DNA of 64,000 nucleotides from Glaciozyma antarctica PI12. Lineage: Eukaryota; Basidiomycota; Microbotryomycetes; Kriegeriales; Camptobasidiaceae. The stretch is taken from assembly GCA_002917775.1 (NCBI GenBank), contig KZ627154.1, forward strand, positions 318,308 to 382,307, written 5' to 3'. The number at the start of each line of letters is the position of its first letter. Position 1 is the first letter of the stretch. Below the pieces are notes generated by a model. It did not search any database, had not been told where the DNA came from, and worked only from the letters and a program-made list of their open reading frames with translations. Below are positions 34,219 to 47,260 of this stretch, one piece after another. The position numbers and the translations under genes were made by a program.

Positions 34219-34699
34219 AGGGCGTGGCGCCCGCGTTCCTTCCTGTGTATACCCTTCCCCTTCCTTCACGTCTTTACGTCGCAGTCGATTATCGTCGCGC
34301 TCACTTTGTTGCTCTTTGTTCCTCCCCCCTCTCCCCATCCTCGTTATTCTTCCCCCATGCCTTCCCCCTCATCCATCATACGATACCCGCTTTACTCTCG
34401 CTGTGCTCCTGCCTATCACTCGATCCTCTCCCCCTCCTCCTTCCTTCCACCCACACTCGTTACCTCCTTCCTCCCCTCGTTTTTAGATCAACTCCCCCTC
34501 TGCGTAACTCCACATCCCCGTAATTCCAGCATGCTTTTCCTTCTACACTCAGTTCGAGTCATTCGTTCTCCCCGGTAGTGCGAAGACGCGAATCGCGTGA
34601 GAGAGCCAGACAGCGAGCGAGTAGTCAGCCAAACTTGTTCTCTGCGCATCTCGGCGCCTTCCGCACTCCTTCTTTCACCACAACCACCAGTCCCATATC
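34219..34699. promoter_or_regulatory. upstream region of NFS1
   Basis: 480 bp with long C/T-rich tracts on the plus strand (about 34250-34500), common in promoters of this kind of fungus. No gene seen. Confidence 0.35.
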
Positions 34700-36874
<2,175 letters not shown>

Positions 36875-37189
36875 TTGTAGTCGAGCGAGGTTGGCACAGG
36901 CGGTGTCTTTTGGCTCTTTCGAGCTTGTACTACTTTTGATGCGGAATCGATTCGGTTCTCTGCGTACGTTTTTTTACGATCTGAGGCTGCTTCTCTCTCG
37001 CGGGGCGAATTCAGCGGGGAGCGAATCGGGAGAGAAGGCCATAGTCCGGTGCGAGCGATAGCGGTGGCAGTGGTCCCAAATGCCCAAGGTAGCCGCTCCT
37101 TGTCCTCTACCTCTCCTGGCTTCCAGCCCGGAGCTTCAACAGAAGAGCACGCAGAGAGATGCTAGTCGGCGCAAAACGATCACTCCACC
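36875..37189. other. convergent 3' intergenic region (NFS1 / GPI16)
   Basis: About 315 bp between two stop codons. Contains a T-rich stretch near 36970 that may be part of the NFS1 3' end signal; no gene seen. Confidence 0.4.
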
Positions 37190-39237
37190 ATCAGCCGTCC
37201 CTTCCCTTCCACCTCCTCTCCCTCGTCCTTCCCATCCTCGTCCCCCTCCTCCTCAAGATCGATCACCACCCACTCCCTCACAAGCCTATTCATCACGCTC
37301 CCAAAGAAGAGCGCAATAAGCGTACTCGTGAGGATGATAACGTTGTACGGCATGCTGAAATCGGGCGTCGGAAGCTCCAGCAGCGTGCTTGGCGTATGTA
37401 GCCTCAGCTCCTGCCCTCGCTGCGCGAGGAAGCCTTGTTCTCGAATGGAGGTGTTGGAGGAGGAAGGGGCGAGGAGGATGACGAGAGCGCCGGGGACTTC
37501 GAAGCCGCGGTGAGCGTCTGAGGGGTATTCGGTGTACCAGAGGTAGGAGGATTCGTAGGAGAGGAGGAAGCGGGACTTCGAGTGAGGAGGGAGGGAAAGG
37601 AGAGCTTGGAGAGTCGTTGGGCGCTGGCGAGCGATGGGTGGCGTGTAGTCGAGGTCGAGGATTTTGGGGGCTACGTCGTCGATATTAGCGAAGTCGAAGG
37701 AAAGAGAGGGAGAAGGACGTACGAGCCGATGATGTGTTGGAGCTCAGCTTCCCCTCGAGTGTGCTGATGAACCCGCGCACCCACCAGGGCCAGGTCTCGA
37801 TCCATACGACTTCGGCGACGCGATCGAGGTTGTTGATGATCTCGACGCCGATAGAGCCACGCTCTTGGCCTACGCCAGCGAGGAGGCGGCGCGTGGAGAT
37901 GGCGGAGAGGGGAAATTTGGAAGGATGAGCTGGAATGAACGAGCGTGAGCTTCGTGCGGGCCAGCGAAGTGGTGGGACGAACTCACGATGGCGGAACTGC
38001 ATTTCTCCTTCCCACTTGACCTGCACGTCCAGCGTTTGGTCCGAAGCGACTGCACGAGATTCGTTAGCGACATCCTCTTTCTGCGAAGCTGGCGACTTAC
38101 GAGTCCTCATATCCCATACTCCCAGCTCGAGCGAACCCTCTCGTCGTCCAACCATCCCCTCTCTCGGCTCAATCACGAAAGGCTTCGTCGAGTCCACAGG
38201 AATGACCAGCTGAACCTCGGACTTGCTCGCCACTGGACACGCTCGCTCAACCTTGCGATCGTACAGCTCCATCATCGAGAAATCTGCGCGTCCTGATCAG
38301 CTGTATCCCTTCAGTGCCTGCTCCATTTACATACCTCGCTTCCCCATCCCCCCACTCAGCCTCTCCAGCCGCACCGGATCTCCCACACTCCCCACCTCAA
38401 GCCTGACCACTCCCTCCTCCTCGCCTCGCACGAAATGAACTCCGAGCAGCGTCCAGTCTCCGTCAAACAGCTTGTGCGGGTTGAGCAAGCTACTCAGCCC
38501 CGCATGGGAAGCGCAAGGAAGGAGAGCAAGGAACGGTGTCAGGCTCTCCGTGCACGTCGCCGAAAGACGCGGGAGCAGCGTCCTGTACAGTCGATGTTCT
38601 GCTCCGCATCAGCTCCGCTCTTCACCACATAAGCGAAACGGGAACGCACCACTCTCCTCGCCCGCTCCCTCAAACGGATACCCCCACAACGGCCTGCTCT
38701 CCCCCTTCCCCGCGCCTCCCCCAATCCCAGCACAGAACAGCCCCCCAAGCGCACCCTTGAAGCCCTCCCAGCGCTTCTCCTCCTCCTCGTCGTTCTCTCC
38801 TTCCAGCAGCTCCAACCACGCCGTGAGCTCGATCCCAGATGCCGGGCTCGAGGGGATCGGTGCGGCGGCGGTAGGCAGGTGAGGCCAGGAGGAGGCCCAG
38901 CGGCCTGAGGAGAGGGTGAGAGAGAAGGAAGTGATGTGATAGTGGAGGAGGAGGGAGGTGAGGAGGGGTGGCAGGAGGGTGTGGTGGTGCGCTGAGGTGG
39001 GAGGTGAGCTGCTGGAAGAATGCCGAGGGGAGAGGACGTACCGACTGCGTTGGGTCCTACGGGCGTGCCGCTTTCGAGCCAGAGACCTCGTAGAATAAAC
39101 TCGAAGCTGGAGTGGACCTTGCCGTCTGGAAGGGACTGCAGACGGAGCGTCTCCTCGTACCTCTCCTGTTGCGTTGCTGACACGAGGACGGCCAGGAGGG
39201 AGAGCAAGCCGAGAGGCAGGCTGACGAGCCGCACCAT
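37190..39237 (-). CDS. GPI16: GPI transamidase subunit Gpi16 (PIG-T)
   Basis: The start MVRLVSLPLGLLSLLAVLVS (39237) is a signal peptide, followed by RYEETLRLQSLPDGKVHSSF, the standard opening of PIG-T proteins. Further blocks: HYHITSFSLTLSSGRWASSW, TESLTPFLALLPCASHAGLS with HKLFDGDWTLLGVHF, LGVWDMRTR, VVWIETWPWWVRGFISTL and PPKILDLDYTPP. A membrane span (MPYNVIILTSTLIALFFGSV) is near the C-terminus, with a short acidic cytosolic tail ending GRLMVE at TGA 37192-37190. Gpi16 holds and disulfide-links the catalytic subunit Gpi8 in the ER complex that attaches GPI anchors to proteins. About seven introns. Identification is secure. Confidence 0.92.
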
Positions 39238-39450
39238 TCAGCAAAAGGAGCCTGTGCGTTGAAGCTGGGGTTGGCGTCGAGTTGGAGGAAGGAGAGCAAC
39301 GGCGGCGAAGTCTCCGCGGTCCTCGAGCTCGAGCTTCCCCTTCGCACAGTTGTGGCTCTTCCTCGATTCCCTCTGCCAAATTTCTTCACTCTCCCAGGTC
39401 AAACGCATCCACAAATTAAGTCCAAACTCAGCCACCAAATTACCCAACGC

Positions 39451-41639
39451 TCACGCCGCCCTAACTCCCCCCTCCTTCCCAACCTCGAACCTCCTCTCCA
39501 CCTCCCTCACCGCCAACCTCGCCGCATCCGTAATGCTCCTCTGCCTCCCATGAGCTCCCGACTTCTCCTCCACCCCCGCCGACGCCGATGCCGTCATTGA
39601 CGGACTTGATACCTGCTCCGAGCCACTCGAGACGCTCTTCCTCGTCGGCGGCGGCAAGAGCGTCGGCGTAGTCGTCGTCGATTTCCTCGCGACGAGGCAC
39701 TGCAGCGCAGCGAGCCAGCGAATCTCGTCCTCCTCGCTCGGTGCGCAAACGAGGTACGTCCGTTTGGGCGTGATGATCTTGAAGCAGTGCTCGTAGTTCT
39801 TCTTCCCGTCGTCTGAGAGAGGAGGCGCGGCGGGAGTGGAGGAGGAGGGGGAGAGAGGACCACCTTGGGAGAGTGGCCGACGGGAGGGAGGGAGAGGCGA
39901 GGAGGGGGAGTACTCGATTGCGTCGAGGATTCGTGCGAGGGGGATTTGTCGATGGATCTTGGTGTCCTGCGCACCATAAACGATTAGCGAGCGATCAGCG
40001 GGAGCTAGGAAAGAAGACGCACCATATGACTGCGCGAGTACATCAAGCTCCCGCTCATGAGCACGAACCACCTCTTGCGCCAATTCCTCCTTTTGCCCTG
40101 CTTCATCAAGTACCCGCTAAGGATGACCTTATTCGGATCCCCAAATCCTCTATCTCCCGCACCCTGACTCGTACTGCTCCGCCTCCTCTCAAGCTCCGGC
40201 TCTGCAAACTTGAGGCCCCCCTCCCTCGGCCCCCAAGTCTCGTTCGCCTCAAACCCATCCTCGTCGTCGCTACTTGACACTCCTCCCCCTCCACCAGGCG
40301 AGACCGGAGCTCCCCCAGCCCTGCTAGAAAAGTAGTTTCCAGCGGGGACGGTCAGGCTTCCCTGCGTACTGAAGCTCCCTCCTCGTCGTCCTGCCAGCCT
40401 CCCGAGCTCCGCATCGACGCCTCCGAGCTCCAGCGCATGTCCATCCGAGTTCTCGAGCCCGAGCGCACCAGCGCCGCCTACGGCGAAAGAGTTGGGTGGA
40501 ACACGAGGGCCGGGGAGTGCGGCGGTCGTAGAGGTCGAGGTGAAGGACGAGGAGAGGTGCGAGTTCGAAGTCGGGGTGAAGGTCGGCGGAGAAGGGGATG
40601 TCGCAGTGGTGTTGTAGCTTCCGCCGGCGTCCGGTCCTGCCCTGATTGGAACGGCAGAGCTGGGGATCGGGATCGCTGCGGTGGGAGTCTGAGGGCCTTG
40701 AGGCGTGATTTCTCCGACAGAGGGGCCGGAGGAAGGAGTGTCGAGGCTGCTGATGGTCGCGGCGGCTTTGAGCTCCTCCTTTGCGCGCTCGACGGTCGAG
40801 CACCAGTCTTGAACTTCGCGTGCGTTGTCCGCCTTGACGTAGTAGGTTCGCTTCGGGGTGACGATGCCAAAGGTGAAGGCGTGCTTCTTGAGCTCGATGG
40901 GGGCGCAGGTGTGAATCTCGGTGAGAGGGATGAGTCGGAGGAGTTGGTATTCCTGCGTCGCAAGCGAGGTCAGCAGCCTTCGCTTCGACGAGAGCGTAGA
41001 GGAAACGCACCTTGTCGTTCTTGTACATCGCAACCTGTCCTCCGCGAAGGACGAACCACCTCTTCTTCCACGCCTTCCTCCGTTCTCCCTTCTTCATTAG
41101 GTACCCGCTCTTGACAGCGATATTATCGCTCATCCTCGTATTCTCCCTACTGAGCCTCAAGCGATCCAGCGTCCTCCCAACGCTGGCGACACGACCTGCT
41201 GCGACGGATGAAGTATCCGAGTCGGTTCCGGAACCATTGTCGGAAGCTTCCGAGATGGCGGAGAGAGGGAGGGAGGAGGAGGGACCGCGGTTGGGCGAGG
41301 AGGAAGGTTCGTCATCGTCGGTGCTCGAGGAGAGGTTGGGGGAAGCGGCAAGAGCTGGGGTCTGTAAGAGGAGTTAGCGTGTGCGGTTCGCAGAAGGAGA
41401 AGAAACGGACCCGTCGGCTGACGCTCAGACGTCGCGGAGCATCGGTTTCTGAGGTGGAGATGCTGAGGGGAGGGGGAGCGACGGCGGTGGGCGAGCCGAG
41501 CTTGCGCTGAATCTCTTGCGGTGTCGGAGGAGCGGGTCGTGGAGAGGTGGATAGTGTTGGGGCTGCGAGAGAAGGAGTTAGCTTCGTGCGCTGCTGGGAG
41601 GAGCGGACTGCAGGTGCAGGAAGGACGCTTGTGCGACAT
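39451..41639 (-). CDS. protein with two pleckstrin-homology domains
   Basis: Starts MSHKRPSCT at 41639 and ends EVGKEGGVRAA at TGA 39453-39451. After a Ser/Pro-rich head of about 140 residues, PH domain 1 begins SGYLMKKGERRKAWKKRWF and continues with FTFGIVTPKRTYYVKADNAR and WCSTVERAKEELK. A disordered linker of roughly 190 residues follows. PH domain 2 begins LSGYLMKQGKRRNWRKRWFV and continues with CFKIITPKRTYLVCAPSEED and IRWLAALQCLV. The two PH domains look like duplicates. The KxGxRRxxWxxRWF starts suggest phosphoinositide binding, so a membrane-associated adaptor is likely. Partners are unknown. Introns cut each PH domain at the same place (after YKNDK and after YSRSHM), supporting internal duplication. 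Confidence 0.85.
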
Positions 41640-42823
41640 GAGCCGGTGTTAGGAGCCCCGCTATGGAAGACAACACTTGACCGCTATCCTTCATGCAGTA
41701 TCAGCGAGCACACGGCCGCTCAAAAGCCCTGGTCGCCCGCCCGTTCAGAAAACAAGAAGCTGAGCAAGGCACCGCCGGCTCCGTCTCTCGCGGCCAGCAG
41801 CTGCAGCGGGAGCACCACATTGTACCCCATTCCCGCAACGAAGGCAAGTCATGCCTCATGCCTGCCGGTGAGCTGAGGCCGGGATGCGCTGGACTCAGCA
41901 GCAGCAACCTCCCGACCGCAAAGGCGGGGAAGCTACCGCCGCTGTCGAGCGTCGTCCGCCCCAGCCTCTCCTACTGTCCTAGTCCTCCATCCGCATCCTC
42001 TGACTGCCTTGAAAGACCGAGCCACTCCCGCCCTCCCATCGCTCACCACACCCACCCAGTCCCAGGCGGCCCCACGCCCGCCCATCGTGCCCAACCCCCG
42101 TCCCAGCCCTCCTCCCCACCGTCTCTCCCAGCCCACCCACACTCTTCACACCCTCCTCTCCCACCGCACTGCCGTCCCTCCACTCCTGTCCACCCGCATC
42201 CCGAACCCAAGCTGCGCACGTACCTGTGCCTGGCGAACTCATCTCCCTCGTCGTCGTACGGCGCCCTGCTCACGGACAGATGTGGGTGGGTGAGCGCGAA
42301 GGTCGCAGGAGTCTGCGAGGAAAGGTGAAGGATGGAAATGGGGTTGGAGATGACGGAGATGCCAAGGAGATGCCGGCGGCGTGGGAGGGTTGGTGAGCTG
42401 GTTGCTGAGACGGCGAGGTGGCGGAGTGGAGATGGGGTGCGTCGGTGTCGTTCTGGAGAGGGTGAGAGGTAGCGGGGGAGTGCGGAGAGGAGAGAGAGGA
42501 AGGGGAGAGGAGTAGTGGGGAGGTTGGCCCCAAACTGCCTCGAGAACTGCCTCACTTTCCCTGGTACCTGGACGCTGTGCAAGATGCGAAGCAGCAAAGG
42601 AAAGGGATGGAAGAACCACGACAGCCTCGCCGCCAAAGAGTCTGAAGGAGAAGAGGCCAGGGAGAGCGAGCCTGCCAGGCCTTCGCAAGGCGCCAGATTC
42701 TCCTCACCGGCGCTTCAACGACGACGAACGGGCAGCGTAGCGGAGGCAAGAGATCAAGCAAAGAACCACGCTGCGCCTTCCAATAAATCGACGCTCGTGT
42801 ATCAGCTCTACGTCTATCCTCCT
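41640..42823. other. long intergenic region without a supported gene
   Basis: Nearly 1.2 kb. It contains long Pro/Ser/His-coding C-rich tracts (42000-42220 on the plus strand) and matching G-rich runs, but no ATG-led frame with a known motif. Both flanking genes are on the minus strand; it likely includes the leader and promoter of the double-PH gene. Confidence 0.4.
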
Positions 42824-44612
42824 CTACTGGCTCTCCTCCAAGAACCTCTCAATCTCCTGCACAATCACCCTGCCCGCCCCTTCGCAAACGTACCCGACCC
42901 TCCTACTCTCCTCCTTCTCCTCCTTCCCCCGCTTGTGCGCTTCGGCGATATGGAACTCCCATCTCCCTGCTTCGAAATCGGCGCGGTCGAGCTCGAGGGA
43001 CGTCCCGCGTTGTTGCATGAGGCGTTTGAGGCCGAATTCCTCGACGAAGAGTGGGCGGGGGACTGTGTACGTACGGGTAAGTATGGGAGAGGGCGGAGGG
43101 AGGGAAAAACGTACCGTAGACGAAGGGAGTGTGGCAAGAGAGCGTCTCGGAGCAAGTCCCATATCCCTGCATCGCTCATCAGCACGCACTCAACTAGTGC
43201 AAGAAAGTACGAAGGGAAGACTCACCAGTTTCCCCAGCACCACATCCGCCGTCGCCGTCAAATCCGGCACATACACATCCTTCTCGCTCGCAAAGAACCC
43301 CGCCGGCAAGTCCTTCCTAATCTCATTCCCCTCCCCACTCAGCCCACACACAATCGCGATCCACCCAGGTGGCAGCAATCCCGCCTCCCTCCCTCCCCTC
43401 AGGAACCCATCCACATTCGCTTCGAACGACGACCCCTGCGCTGTCGAGGCGGCCATTGGTGAAGGAGGACGAGATCGAGGGCGAGGGATCGACTGGCCTC
43501 CAAAGGAGACGAGGAGAACTTTGTGAGAGTGTTGCGAAGCGGGTACGCCGAGGGAGGAGAGGAGTGCGGCGCGGAATGCGGGGGAATGGACGTTTGGAGA
43601 GGGAGGGCGGACGATGAGGGGTACGTCGACTATTCGGCGTGGTAGGGTGTTTGAGTGGGGAGAGGTGCAGGGGGCGGAGGAAGGGGGTCGGGAGAGGAGG
43701 GAAAGGACTGGGGGCGTGAAGGCCGTGCGGGCGGCGTTGACCCAGGTGCCGGCGGGAAGGGAGACGTCGGTGTCGAAAGCTGGTATGGGTATGGAGCCGG
43801 GTAGTCGGAGGAGGAGGGAGGCGTGCTGGTAGTCGGCGATGGCTTGAGAGACGAAGGGGAGGAGGAGGGAGGCGGGGAGAGCGGGCTCAGGCTCTTCGTC
43901 TGATGATGAGGAAGAGGTGAAGGCGCGGGGCGGGAGAGGTGGTAGCGAGAGGTAGGAGTAGCAAGAGTCGAAGGTGAAGCTGTTCAGAGGTCTGGTCAGG
44001 AGGAGCTGGGAGAGAGAGGAAGGGAGAGGGCGCACTTGCTGATGAGGACGGAGGGGATTCCTGCGCGATCTGCAGCTGCACTGCGAGAGCACAATCAACG
44101 TTAGCCTCCGTTGTTATTCCCTCCTGATTCACGCGAGCACTCACCAAGCCAAGAACGCCGCATCACTGAGGACCGCGTCCACCCCTGCCTCCCTCAACCA
44201 CTTCTCCTCCTCATCCAGCCGCTCCTCCCTCTTCTCCATGAACGTCTTGAGCACCTCAAACGTAGCCTTCCGATCCACATCGTACGCCTTGGGCTGAACG
44301 ATCCCAGCGTCAATATTGGCGAACCTGTACGTCGCGTACCGCGGAAGCGTGTTGACGTTGGGCGAGCCGTTGAACGAAGGGAGCACGGCGGAGAAGGGTT
44401 GCGTGGGCGCGTTGGTGACGATCGTCACGGCGTGGCCGGCGGCGAGGAGGGAGGAGGTGACGGCGCTCACACGTGTGCTGTAGGAGAAGGGGGGTCAGCA
44501 CGCGCCTCTCAAGGTTCGCCGCAAAGGAGGAAGAGACGCACGCGTGGCCGTAGCCGTGGCCACTGGAGTAGTAGGCAAAGTGGCGCTCCTGAGATGATGG
44601 AGCTGGCGACAT
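42824..44612 (-). CDS. GT-B type glycosyltransferase-like protein
   Basis: The N-terminus HFAYYSSGHGYGHATRVSAV is the glycine-rich opening of glycosyltransferase-28-like proteins and of the N-terminal half of plant arabinokinases. Next come SSLLAAGHAVTIVTNAPTQP, FLEKREERL-type helices and DAVLSDAAFLA. A donor-site region in the C-terminal half has VDGFLRGGREAGLLPPGWIA, VPDLTATADVVLGKLGYG, CSETLSCHTPFVYVPRPLF and VEEFGLKRLMQQRGT. Ends IVQEIERFLEESQ at 42824. The two-domain Rossmann layout and the DxVLGKxGYG-x-SE block support sugar-nucleotide binding. There is no kinase domain after it, unlike plant arabinokinase. Donor and acceptor are unknown. About four introns. Confidence 0.72.
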
Positions 44613-45445
44613 CGGGAGAGGGGAGACGAGGGTCGGACGAAGGGAGGTGGGCGAGGCGGGCGAGGCGGGCAGGCGCGTGGAGAGGGAGCTGGCTGCTCCG
44701 AGCTGTGGTACTGGTGTAGAGCGTTGGGCTACTGGTTCGTGCAGAGTAGATCTTGATGCTGGTTGGAGGAGCGGGAGAGGAGAGGCGTCCGCGTCTTCGA
44801 AGTGGTCTCGCGCAGGTTCTGGTCGACTCTAGTCGTTGGGCGCGTGTGTGTAGGGAGCGTGGTGGTGCTCAGGCTGTACAAGGAGAAGAAAGCGCGAGCG
44901 CCTTTGGTTCGACAAGAGCAAGATTCGAGGCCCCCTAGCGCATCCTAAAGCGGGAGATGGCGTTCGCCTTTCTTCTCAGGTCCGAGGACTTGCTGTTCTC
45001 CCTCCAGAGAGGCACAACCATCGAAGAGGGGAGTGGAATTGCACAGCTAGGCTGAGGTCGGACGGCAGCTTCCGACGCCAGCTCTTGCCCGCTATCTTCC
45101 ATCACGAAGCAAGACTTGACCGCGCTCGCAAGAGATCCTCCGCTCTTCTCGAGTCGCACACCTCCCAACCCAACGAAACTAGCACGGACCAATCCATTCG
45201 TAACCGTGTCTTCGTCCGCCACAGCGATTCGTCTCCCCGGCGAAGGGATCTGGCTTCCCGTCGCTCGCACCGGAGTCCGGAGCGTAGACACTTGCGCTCT
45301 TCGTTCCAAGTGAGAGCTGAAACAACCAATCGCGTGTTGTCTCACACCTTCGCCGTGAAGGCACAACACGGACGCTGTTGAGGAGAGCAGGCGAATGCGA
45401 ACGCGAGCAGCAAAGCCGAAGCAGATCCACGCTCGCAAGTCATGC
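44613..45445. other. intergenic region, no supported gene
   Basis: About 830 bp. Overlapping open frames on both strands look like chance frames in GC-rich DNA. No motif, RNA or repeat recognised. Confidence 0.4.
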
Positions 45446-46256
45446 TCAGAAGGGTAGTGGTGGATTCGCCAAGAACGCCTGCATCGCCGCAACATCAGTA
45501 GCCATCCACCACTCTCGTAGAACGAACGACTCACCAGCACCTCCTCGAAATTGCTCCCCTCCTCCTCTCCTCTCTCCCGCCTCTCCGCCGACCGTTCCAC
45601 GACATCCATCGCCGCCTTTGTAATCCCCTGGAAGAGACTAAACTGGCTCTGCAAATACACCGCTTTCTGCTCTCCATCAGCTCCCCTCTACGCGCACGCA
45701 AGACAGCGAACAGACGCACCTCCTCCTTGAGCCCAAAGCACGCGACTCTCTCGACCTGGACCTCCCTCTCCCCTTCCTCCCCACTCCACCTAAGCAGCAT
45801 AACTCCTCTCATAACCCCCCTCTTCTCCACTCTAACCTCCTCACACTCCCCCTCCCCCACCAGCTCCACCCTCACCTTCCCCCCCGCATACCTTCCCACC
45901 ACCTCCTCCATCCCACTCCTCCTCCCCACCCTCCCTCCTCTGACTCCCACCTCCTTCCTCTCACTCATAACCCCCTCTAACCCCTCCCAAGCTCCCACCT
46001 CCCGTTCCCTCACCACCACCCCCGCAGGATCCCTCCTCGCGCTCTCCTCCGCTTCATCAAGGGCGGATTGGGCGGCAAGGAGGGCGGTGGAGAGGGTGGT
46101 GAGAGAGGTGTGAAGAGTGGTGGAGCGTGCCTGGTAGAGGGTTGGAGAGGGGAGGGAACGGAGGAGGGAGGGGAGGGAGGAGCGTGTGCGGGAGAGGGCG
46201 GTGAGGGCTGCTAGCAGGAGGGCGGAGGAGGATAGTGGGGAGGCGGACGGGTCCAT
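45446..46256 (-). CDS. possible Mediator subunit 27-like protein (weak)
   Basis: Starts MDPSASPLSSSALLLAALTA at 46256. The N-terminal half is helical, with LRSLPSPTLYQARSTTLHTS and ALLAAQSALDEAEESARRD. After a variable basic/acidic middle, the C-terminal part reads VERVACFGLKEE, then YLQSQFSLFQGITKAAMDVV and EEVLAFLANPPLPF, TGA 45448-45446. The spacing of FGLKEE, SQFSLFQ-IT and a final L-x-F-L block recalls the C-terminal region of fungal MED27-type Mediator tail subunits. The match is by pattern only and the usual cysteine/histidine ending is missing. Two introns. It could instead be an unrelated coiled-coil protein. Confidence 0.5.
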
Positions 46257-46420
46257 GGTGTGCTGAGGTGCTGAGAGGTGCCAGGTGGTGGTGGAGGAGG
46301 GAGAGGAGCGTAGACGGCGTTCGCTCTTCTCTTGTTGCTTCCACGTCTCTCGTTAACGGCAAGCAAGCAGGTTCATTCCACCCGCAGGTCCTCGCTCTTA
46401 AAAGGATCGCGTCCTCCGCC

Positions 46421-47260
46421 CTGAACTGTCCCGCCGGATCCAACCTCGCCTCCTCCCTCACCTCCTCCCTGCGTCCCTCCTCAACCTTTCCACCGTACTA
46501 TCCCTCAAGCTCCCTCTCCACAAACTCCTCTTCCCACCCTGCACATCACTCGTTCCATCCTTGCGCTGAACGACGAGCGGCGGCTGGATGGGTTAAGGAG
46601 ATGCCGCGAGATGAGGGAGGGGACGAGGACGTCGATGGCGGATGAGTACGCTGCCCAAGGGGAGCTGAGGAGGGAAAGCAGGGTTAAGGTGCAGTGCGAG
46701 CGCAGGGCGTCCGCGTGGAGACGCGTTGGCGATGCGGAGAATCGTACGAGGGGTTGAAGGTACGCGGTGCTGCGATGTCGTTAGCGGGGTCGAGGGAATG
46801 GAAGGGAGGACGTAAAGCAGTGGCCTAGGGGGACTGAGTCCCAGTTGGAGGGGAGCTTTCGCTCGATCCGACTCCACATTCGTTCGAGGTCCCACTCGAC
46901 GTCCACATCGTCCTCCAAGCACCAACACGTCCTGATGCCCCCTCTCCACGATTCTCCTAATCACCCTCGAATGCCCCCAGGACGTACTGATGAGCCCTTC
47001 GTTCGCTGTCGCTTCGCAACGAGCTCCCGCGTATCTCGGAGCAGCGACGCGACGCAGACGTTGGACGAGGGGGTGAGGAGATGGTGGGTCGAGTTGTGGG
47101 ATTGAGATTCGAGGAGGGAGACTCAGGAGGTTGAGCATGGGGAGGGAGGGAGCGAGGGAGGTAGGACGAGGGAGGACGCACCATCAGGTTCGCTTTGGCA
47201 TTCCGCACCTCCGCTACGCGCTCTGCAATTTACGCAATGAACGGCTCGCTTTTCAACGAC
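46421..47260 (-). pseudogene. decayed glycosyltransferase family 25-like gene
   Basis: On the minus strand this stretch is recognisably homologous to the GT25 gene at 54.5-56.2 kb. Shared blocks include SEPFIA-stop-IAERVAEVRNAKANLM (intact gene: GEPWIKWIAERVVEVRREK), NEGLISTSWGHSRVI, EDDVDVEWDLERMWSRIERK, SSPWAAYSSAIDVLVPS and VVQRKDGTSDVQ. It is broken in three places. TAA (47232-47230) replaces the Trp of KWIAERV. One extra base lies just before EDDVD (about 46916). One base is missing near 46468, after RRDAG. Most of the membrane-anchor region is not recognisable. The intron after NLM is still visible. I call it a pseudogene. One of the shifts alone could be a sequencing error, but the stop in a conserved block makes full function unlikely. 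Confidence 0.75.

Noticed and set aside
44935-45440. Coding extension of the Mediator-like gene
   Set aside because: The frame continues past a clear GTGAGT donor; splicing to the next acceptor gives the short exon ending NPPLPF, and the read-through has no motif.
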